This document shows positions 12,777 through 17,004 of a stretch of DNA of 17,004 nt, in pieces. The DNA is taken from positions 1-17,004 of the forward strand of contig JAMDBX010000009.1 in the NCBI GenBank assembly GCA_023487645.1, in the 5' to 3' direction. The notes beneath the pieces were generated by a model, which ran no database searches, was not told where the DNA came from, and saw only the letters and a list, made by a program, of their open reading frames with translations. The DNA is from Patescibacteria group bacterium. GTDB taxonomy: Bacteria; Patescibacteria; Microgenomatia; Daviesbacterales; UBA10151. Numbering within the stretch: the first letter of the stretch is position 1; every line of letters begins with the position of its first letter. The position numbers and the translations under genes were made by a program.

Positions 12777-13810
12777 ACTTAAAACAATCAGTTAAGCTGA
12801 TTGGTACTAATATTCTGCCAAATATTTCACCTAAACATCAAGAGTTATTTAGGTTTGGTATTTGTGCATTTAGTTTAACAGGTTTTAGCAGTTTAAATTC
12901 CAATGCCAGGATGGTGGTGGAGAATATCAATACTGCTTCATCTAAAGTATACAGATTAGTCAGCAATCAGAAGATATTGGATAATTTCCCCAAACTATTG
13001 GTTTCTTCTAAGTTAGTAAACAGAACCTCCTTGGTGAACATAGATTTCTCCACCTTTTGTGGATTTGAAACTTTAAGCTTTGGGCTACAGACTGATGAGG
13101 GTAGAGCTATTCCTGTCTGGGCTAACTGTTTAACTTATCCTCTCAAAGAGGTGAGATCACAGAATACTTTTGTAATCTCTGAGGTTAAAGACTTTGGTCA
13201 GACCCTGGGTTTTTACCCCAGGTTTGTCTTTGACAGAGGATTTTGGATACCAGATTTAATTAAGCTTTTCTTAGAAGAAGAGATCACTTTCTACTTAAGG
13301 ATTAAAGCTGGAAAGCTTTTGGAGGAGAGTGAAGGGAAATTCAAATCAGCTAAGGCTTTGGGTAAACTTACTAAAGATACTCCAATTAAGCTTTATGGGA
13401 GAACTTTAAGGCTGGTGATTTCTCCACCTCCACCAAAACAGATTGTTAAGAAAGAGGGTAAGAAAGCAGAGAGGTGGTATATCTTAACCAATGATTTAAC
13501 CTCCACTAGAGAACAAATCTTAGATATTTACTATCACAGGTTTGAGATTGAAGAAACCTTTAAAGATTTAAAATATGTATCAAAGCTAAAGAAGTTTTTC
13601 ATTAAGAAAAGACTTAGTTTTAAAACCTTACTTGCCTTTATCTGTCTTGGTTTCTGGCTGTCTTTCTGGTGCTACCAGTTAGGTAAGCTGGCTAAGATTA
13701 CTTTCTACACCCTAACCCATCCTAAAAAGAAAAGGTCATACTTTAAGATCTGGTGGGAAGGTATCCAAAGATCATTAAGAGTTAGTTTAAAACTTTTAGA
13801 TACTGGTTAA
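12770..13810 (+). CDS. IS4-family DDE transposase
   Basis: The conserved frame runs open from 12755 and includes a plausible N-terminal domain (NILPNISPKHQELFRFG) before the first ATG at 12911. I therefore take the start as ATT 12770, 6 nt after the SD-like AAGGTGAG, giving 346 residues; starting at 12911 would give 299. Catalytic residues in 346-aa numbering are D92 (VNIDFSTF), D155 (FVFDRGF) and E261 in YYHRFEIEETFKDLK, a perfect Y-(2)-R-(3)-E-(6)-K signature. It catalyses cut-and-paste transposition of the element. A separate 16-codon ORF begins at ATG 12732 and ends at TAA 12780-12782, in another frame. No stop or frameshift interrupts the gene. The start is the uncertain part. Confidence 0.85.
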   Translation: MNYLKQSVKLIGTNILPNISPKHQELFRFGICAFSLTGFSSLNSNARMVVENINTASSKVYRLVSNQKILDNFPKLLVSSKLVNRTSLVNIDFSTFCGFETLSFGLQTDEGRAIPVWANCLTYPLKEVRSQNTFVISEVKDFGQTLGFYPRFVFDRGFWIPDLIKLFLEEEITFYLRIKAGKLLEESEGKFKSAKALGKLTKDTPIKLYGRTLRLVISPPPPKQIVKKEGKKAERWYILTNDLTSTREQILDIYYHRFEIEETFKDLKYVSKLKKFFIKKRLSFKTLLAFICLGFWLSFWCYQLGKLAKITFYTLTHPKKKRSYFKIWWEGIQRSLRVSLKLLDTG

Positions 13811-13999
13811 AAAAATATGGGTAGTTTGGTATGCTTAACAGCTCTTTTTAAAAGGGTTTAACTTGTAGTGGTTAAAAGGGACTAAATTCCTCAATTTTCC
13901 TCTTTTAAAAGTTAGTGAAAAGATTTAATTCCAAAAAGAGAGAAATTTACTGACTACATTAACCTTTTAGATGGAAAATTCCCTAATTCCATTTACATC
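13811..13999 (+). other. Non-coding right part of the IS
   Basis: A 190-bp A/T-rich stretch between the transposase stop and the right inverted repeat, containing TTTTTAAAAGGGTTTAAC and similar imperfect A/T-rich repeats. No gene seen. Confidence 0.5.
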
Positions 14000-14013
14000 T
14001 GCAGGTGGGTCAG
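14000..14013 (-). repeat. Right terminal inverted repeat of the IS
   Basis: TGCAGGTGGGTCAG; exact reverse complement of the left end 12662-12675. Confidence 0.92.
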
Positions 14014-14023
14014 CTAAGCCTCC
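14014..14023 (+). repeat. Target-site duplication, right copy
   Basis: CTAAGCCTCC, same as 12652-12661. Confidence 0.88.
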
Positions 14024-14062
14024 TGCTTGCACTTTTTTCCTCAAGGTGGAAAAATAAAAAAA

Positions 14063-14650
14063 ATGCAGCTTCTTTTTACCAATATCTACCTGTTTGCCAT
14101 GGCCGCGGTTTTGGCCATTTTGGAGATTCAAATTGAGGGTAAACACGGTTGGGTAAAAAATTTACCCACCTGGAGGCCAAAAAGCCACAATTTTTGGGTT
14201 AAACTTTACTCCAAAATGATGAGCGGCAAGGAGATGACCGGCTACCATCTGACCATGTTTTCCTTTGTCTTTTTAATTTTTGGTTTGCCCTATGTTTTTG
14301 GTTTGCCCTTAACCCTGGAAAACCTGCTTAAAACAGTCTCTTTTTATTTTATTTTTTGTATCCTCTGGGATTTTTTGTGGTTTGTCCTCAACCCCCATTA
14401 CCCTTTAAAACAGTTTAAAAAAGAGCATCTGGATTTTCATCATAAAAAATGGCTTTGGGGAGTGCCCACAGATTATATCAGCGGCACCATAGTTTCTTTG
14501 GTAGTTTTACTGCCGGTATATTTTAAAGACCCGGCTATTTTAAGCTGGTGGGGGATGAATTGCGGCCTCTTTTTAATCCAAACCGGGATTGTCATCTGGT
14601 TTTTCCTAATGGTTCTCAAAATAGATAAATGGCACACCAATAAGCCCTGA
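14063..14650 (+). CDS. Polytopic membrane protein with His-rich loop
   Basis: The 195-residue protein has about four membrane segments: residues about 5-22, 57-77, 85-107 (FYFIFCILWDFLWFVLNP) and the last 55 residues with two stretches (ISGTIVSLVVLLPVYF and LFLIQTGIVIWFFLMVL). The loop NPHYPLKQFKKEHLDFHHKKW is rich in histidines (H-x3-HH), which could bind a metal, but I cannot assign a family or activity. The start at 14063 follows AAGGTGG (14043-14049, spacing 13 nt), better than an in-frame ATG at 14027. The IS now separates it from the small membrane protein upstream. Confidence 0.75.
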   Translation: MQLLFTNIYLFAMAAVLAILEIQIEGKHGWVKNLPTWRPKSHNFWVKLYSKMMSGKEMTGYHLTMFSFVFLIFGLPYVFGLPLTLENLLKTVSFYFIFCILWDFLWFVLNPHYPLKQFKKEHLDFHHKKWLWGVPTDYISGTIVSLVVLLPVYFKDPAILSWWGMNCGLFLIQTGIVIWFFLMVLKIDKWHTNKP

Positions 14651-14677
14651 AGACAGTCTTGTTTGTATTAATTGTCT

Positions 14678-14688
14678 TGTGTTAGTCT
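14678..14688 (+). promoter_or_regulatory. -10-like element before gap
   Basis: TGTGTTAGTCT ends 6 nt before ATG 14695, the same position as TGTGCTAAGAT before pgk but weaker; no SD in between. Confidence 0.35.
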
Positions 14689-14694
14689 GAATAT

Positions 14695-15765
14695 ATGATC
14701 AGAGTAGCCATTAATGGTTTCGGGAGAATCGGCCGGGCTGCTTTTAAAGTGGCACTGGAAAGGTTCCCCGAGGAACTGGAAATTGTGGCCATCAATGACC
14801 TGACCGACCCCCATGTTTTAGCCCATCTGCTGCAATACGACAGCGCCTACGGACGTTGGGAAAAGGAAGTTTTTGCCGATTTTCCTTCAGAAAACCCGGC
14901 AGAAGGTCATATTATAATTGAAGGAAAAAAGTACCCAGTATTTGCTGAAAAAATTCCTGTAAACCTCCATTGGCGCGATTTAAATGTGGATGTAGTGGTG
15001 GAATCAACTGGCAGGTTTGCCGATGAAGAGGGGATGAAACAGCATCTTTTAGCCGGGGCAAAAAAGGTGATCTTATCTGCTCCGGCTAAAGGTGAAGGCC
15101 TGCCTGCCGGCAGGCAGGGAATTCCAACCTACGTTATTGGGGTAAACAACGCTCAGTACCGGGGGGAGCAGCTAATCAATAATGCTTCTTGTACTACCAA
15201 CTGTATCTCTCCAGTGATGGCGATCATGAGGGAAAGGTTTGGTATCCAAAAAGCCTTGATGACCACTACTCATGCAGTCACAGCCGAGCAAAATCTGGTT
15301 GACGGCTCACCTCCGGGGGGTAAGTCTAATGATTTAAGAAGGGCCAGAAGCGCTTACGCCAACATGATACCCACTACTACCGGGGCGGCTATTGCTACCA
15401 CTGAAGCTATTCCGGAGCTTAAAGGTATGTTTGACGGCCGGGCCTTGCGGGTGCCGATTATTGTCGGCTCCATCTCCGATCTTACCTTACTACTTTCCCG
15501 AAAAACTTCGGTTGAAGAAATTAACCAAGTATTTAAAGAGGCTTGTGAAGATTCCCGGTGGAGGGGGATAGTTACCTGGAGTGAAGAACCTTTGGTTTCC
15601 TCAGATATCATCGGCCGGCCGGAATCGGCAATTGTTGATTTGCCTCTCACTCAGGTTGTTGATGGTGATTTAGTCAAAATTTTTACCTGGTATGATAATG
15701 AGTGGGGGTATTCCAATAGATTAATTGAACAGGTTTTAAATATTGGTAAATATCAACCCATGTAG
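14695..15765 (+). CDS. gap: Glyceraldehyde-3-phosphate dehydrogenase, type I
   Basis: Oxidises glyceraldehyde 3-phosphate with NAD(P) and phosphate to 1,3-bisphosphoglycerate, the substrate of the PGK encoded upstream. The Rossmann start is VAINGFGRIGR. The active site is S-C166-T-T-N-C, with H193 in TTTHAVT. Substrate and tetramer segments are RRARSAYANMIPTTTGAA and GRALRVP, and the end is WYDNEWGYSNR. The family is usually about 335 residues; this one has 356. Part of the excess is LPAGRQG encoded by a 20-bp palindrome at 15099-15118, inserted between AKGEG and IPTYVIG, on the NAD-domain side of the catalytic Cys. The catalytic residues are intact, so the enzyme is likely active. Confidence 0.97.
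   Translation: MIRVAINGFGRIGRAAFKVALERFPEELEIVAINDLTDPHVLAHLLQYDSAYGRWEKEVFADFPSENPAEGHIIIEGKKYPVFAEKIPVNLHWRDLNVDVVVESTGRFADEEGMKQHLLAGAKKVILSAPAKGEGLPAGRQGIPTYVIGVNNAQYRGEQLINNASCTTNCISPVMAIMRERFGIQKALMTTTHAVTAEQNLVDGSPPGGKSNDLRRARSAYANMIPTTTGAAIATTEAIPELKGMFDGRALRVPIIVGSISDLTLLLSRKTSVEEINQVFKEACEDSRWRGIVTWSEEPLVSSDIIGRPESAIVDLPLTQVVDGDLVKIFTWYDNEWGYSNRLIEQVLNIGKYQPM
15099..15118. repeat. 20-bp GC-rich palindromic repeat, copy 3 (inside gap)
   Basis: A perfect palindrome, CCTGCCTGCCGGCAGGCAGG. With one extra base it adds seven codons (LPAGRQG) in frame. Confidence 0.92.
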
Positions 15766-15794
15766 CTTTTTAGCGTTTTTGGGTTTTGTTAAGG

Positions 15795-15823
15795 TTGACA
15801 TTGGCCTCTCCTTTTGATAAACT
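15795..15823 (+). promoter_or_regulatory. Sigma-70-type promoter for tRNA-Ala/23S
   Basis: TTGACA (15795-15800), a 17-nt spacer and TAAACT (15818-15823). The first ten bases, TTGACATTGG, are the same as at 4799-4808. It is the best candidate for transcribing tRNA-Ala and 23S, whose 16S partner is 15 kb away behind a terminator. Confidence 0.6.
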
Positions 15824-15854
15824 TTCAGGCAGTGATTAAGTTGAACCTGAGACT

Positions 15855-15908
15855 CAACGCTTAACTCCTCTCGCTCCGGCTCCCGGAAGCGGGAAGCCAG
15901 TAGCGTTG
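15855..15908 (+). ncRNA. Structured leader element (nested hairpins)
   Basis: An outer stem CAACGCT (15855-15861) with AGCGTTG (15902-15908) encloses GGCTCCCG/CGGGAAGCC around a GAAG tetraloop (15878-15898, one bulged A). It lies downstream of the promoter and upstream of tRNA-Ala. It may be an rRNA leader structure, a small RNA or a mobile palindromic repeat. No open frame on either strand here looks convincing. Confidence 0.45.
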
Positions 15909-15985
15909 TATCCCTCATTAAAAAAATTAAATATAAATATTTAAATTCTAAAGTTTAGGATTTTGGATTTGAGCGTAGGCTACTT

Positions 15986-16058
15986 GGGCCCGTAGTTCAC
16001 CCGGTAGAACGTGTCATTTGCAATGACAAGGTAAGCGGTTCGAGTCCGCTCGGGTCCA
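15986..16058 (+). tRNA. tRNA-Ala (anticodon TGC)
   Basis: Acceptor GGGCCCG pairs with CGGGTCC, including the G3-U70 wobble that marks tRNA-Ala. D-arm GTTC/GAAC, anticodon arm TGTCA TTTGCAA TGACA (TGC), T-arm AGCGG TTCGAGT CCGCT, discriminator A. CCA is not encoded. tRNA-Ala is the normal second spacer tRNA before 23S. Confidence 0.96.
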
Positions 16059-16137
16059 CACTATAGAGATTGTATTTAGATAATGGTTTTCAAAGAGATT
16101 TGAAGATTGCTATCTAGGTAGAAAGTTAAATCCTAGG

Positions 16138-16174
16138 CCCTTCGATAAACTCAGGGTACTGAGCGAAGTCGAAG
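16138..16174. repeat. Imperfect palindromic repeat in the 23S leader
   Basis: It contains a 19-nt unit CCCTTCGATAAACTCAGGG (16138-16156) followed by TACTGAGCGAAGTCGAAG. CTCAG/CTGAG and CTTCG/CGAAG arms make a hairpin. The 19-nt unit recurs as an exact reverse complement inside the 23S gene at 16926-16944. Confidence 0.85.
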
Positions 16175-16302
16175 TATTTGTACCTTGAAATGTGAATACG
16201 GAAAGTTAGTTCATAGTAAGTAGTTAGCAGGTAGTAGTGATCGAAAGAGATCTATAAACCTACAACCTACAGCCTATGATCTAAAAAAGAAGAAGGCCAA
16301 AA

Positions 16303-16325
16303 TGATGCACCTTTATGGTGCATCA
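16303..16325 (+). other. Perfect hairpin just before 23S
   Basis: TGATGCACC and GGTGCATCA around loop TTTAT, ending about 10 nt before the inferred 23S 5' end. There is no T-run, so a processing signal is more likely than a terminator. Confidence 0.55.
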
Positions 16326-16335
16326 CAAGCCAAAA

Positions 16336-17004
<669 letters not shown>

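Larger units (their letters stand above)
12662..14013 (+). mobile_element. IS4-type insertion sequence, complete
   Basis: It is bounded by 14-bp perfect inverted repeats, CTGACCCACCTGCA at the left (12662-12675) and its complement at the right (14000-14013). It encodes one DDE transposase with the IS4 YREK signature. A direct repeat CTAAGCCTCC (10 bp, or 11 if the ambiguous G is counted) flanks it at 12652-12661 and 14014-14023, within the duplication sizes seen for IS4 relatives. Perfect ends and duplication suggest a recent insertion. Confidence 0.93.
16059..16335 (+). other. 23S rRNA leader region
   Basis: No gene is seen. Besides the repeat at 16138-16174 it contains a long imperfect inverted repeat between about 16209 (TTCATAG...) and 16281 (...CCTATGA), with AGCAGGTAG facing CTACAACCTAC. 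A perfect 9-bp hairpin TGATGCACC/GGTGCATCA lies at 16303-16325. These look like precursor processing stems of 23S. Confidence 0.5.

Noticed and set aside
15354..15918. Minus-strand frames inside and after gap
   Set aside because: One is antisense to conserved GAPDH; the other covers the promoter and structured element before tRNA-Ala.
16303..16325. Terminator before 23S
   Set aside because: Perfect hairpin but no T-run follows, and termination here would block 23S.

Overview
The window looks like a chromosomal segment of a Candidate Phyla Radiation (Patescibacteria) bacterium, most likely of the Microgenomates group. This is inference from several signs read in the sequence: an intron in the 16S rRNA gene, 16S and 23S genes about 15.5 kb apart, short palindromic repeats inside coding and RNA genes, leaderless promoter-to-start-codon arrangements, and a membrane-anchored surface protein whose N-terminal anchor ends in a Microgenomates-like QIFRSRAA motif.

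Layout. Positions 1-376 are the 3' part of a group I intron carrying the end of a LAGLIDADG homing endonuclease. They are followed by the 3' exon of 16S rRNA (377-809) and a strong bidirectional terminator near 1043-1071. On the minus strand lie tRNA-Cys and a second, two-motif LAGLIDADG endonuclease. A peculiar tRNA cluster (2106-2311) follows: an intact tRNA-Ile(GAU) sits between the two halves of another tRNA. Next come a hypothetical minus-strand gene, a MntA/HepT toxin-antitoxin pair, a hypothetical protein and a GlsB/YeaQ-like membrane protein.

The centre (4933-11260) is a cell-envelope block. It encodes a membrane-anchored GH18-type glycosidase, a D-Ala-D-Ala carboxypeptidase, and a ~1230-residue membrane-anchored protein with NHL-type repeats, a cohesin domain and a C-terminal dockerin. 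Then come pgk, a small membrane protein, an intact IS4-type insertion sequence with terminal inverted repeats and target duplication, a polytopic membrane protein, and gap (GAPDH). The window closes with a candidate rRNA promoter, a structured non-coding stretch, tRNA-Ala(UGC) and the 5' part of 23S rRNA.

How it fits together. The order 16S - tRNA-Ile - tRNA-Ala - 23S is the classical rrn operon order, but the spacer has become about 15 kb of protein genes with its own terminator and promoters. Glycolysis (pgk, gap) and envelope genes occupy this spacer. Small repeats have entered the genes themselves: a 20-bp palindrome adds extra residues in frame to both PGK and GAPDH, a 7-bp tandem repeat sits near the start of pgk, and a 19-nt repeat lies inside the 23S gene and, inverted, in its leader. 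Most protein genes have a -10 box only about 5-13 nt before the start codon, suggesting leaderless mRNAs. The carboxypeptidase gene has a consensus Shine-Dalgarno site.
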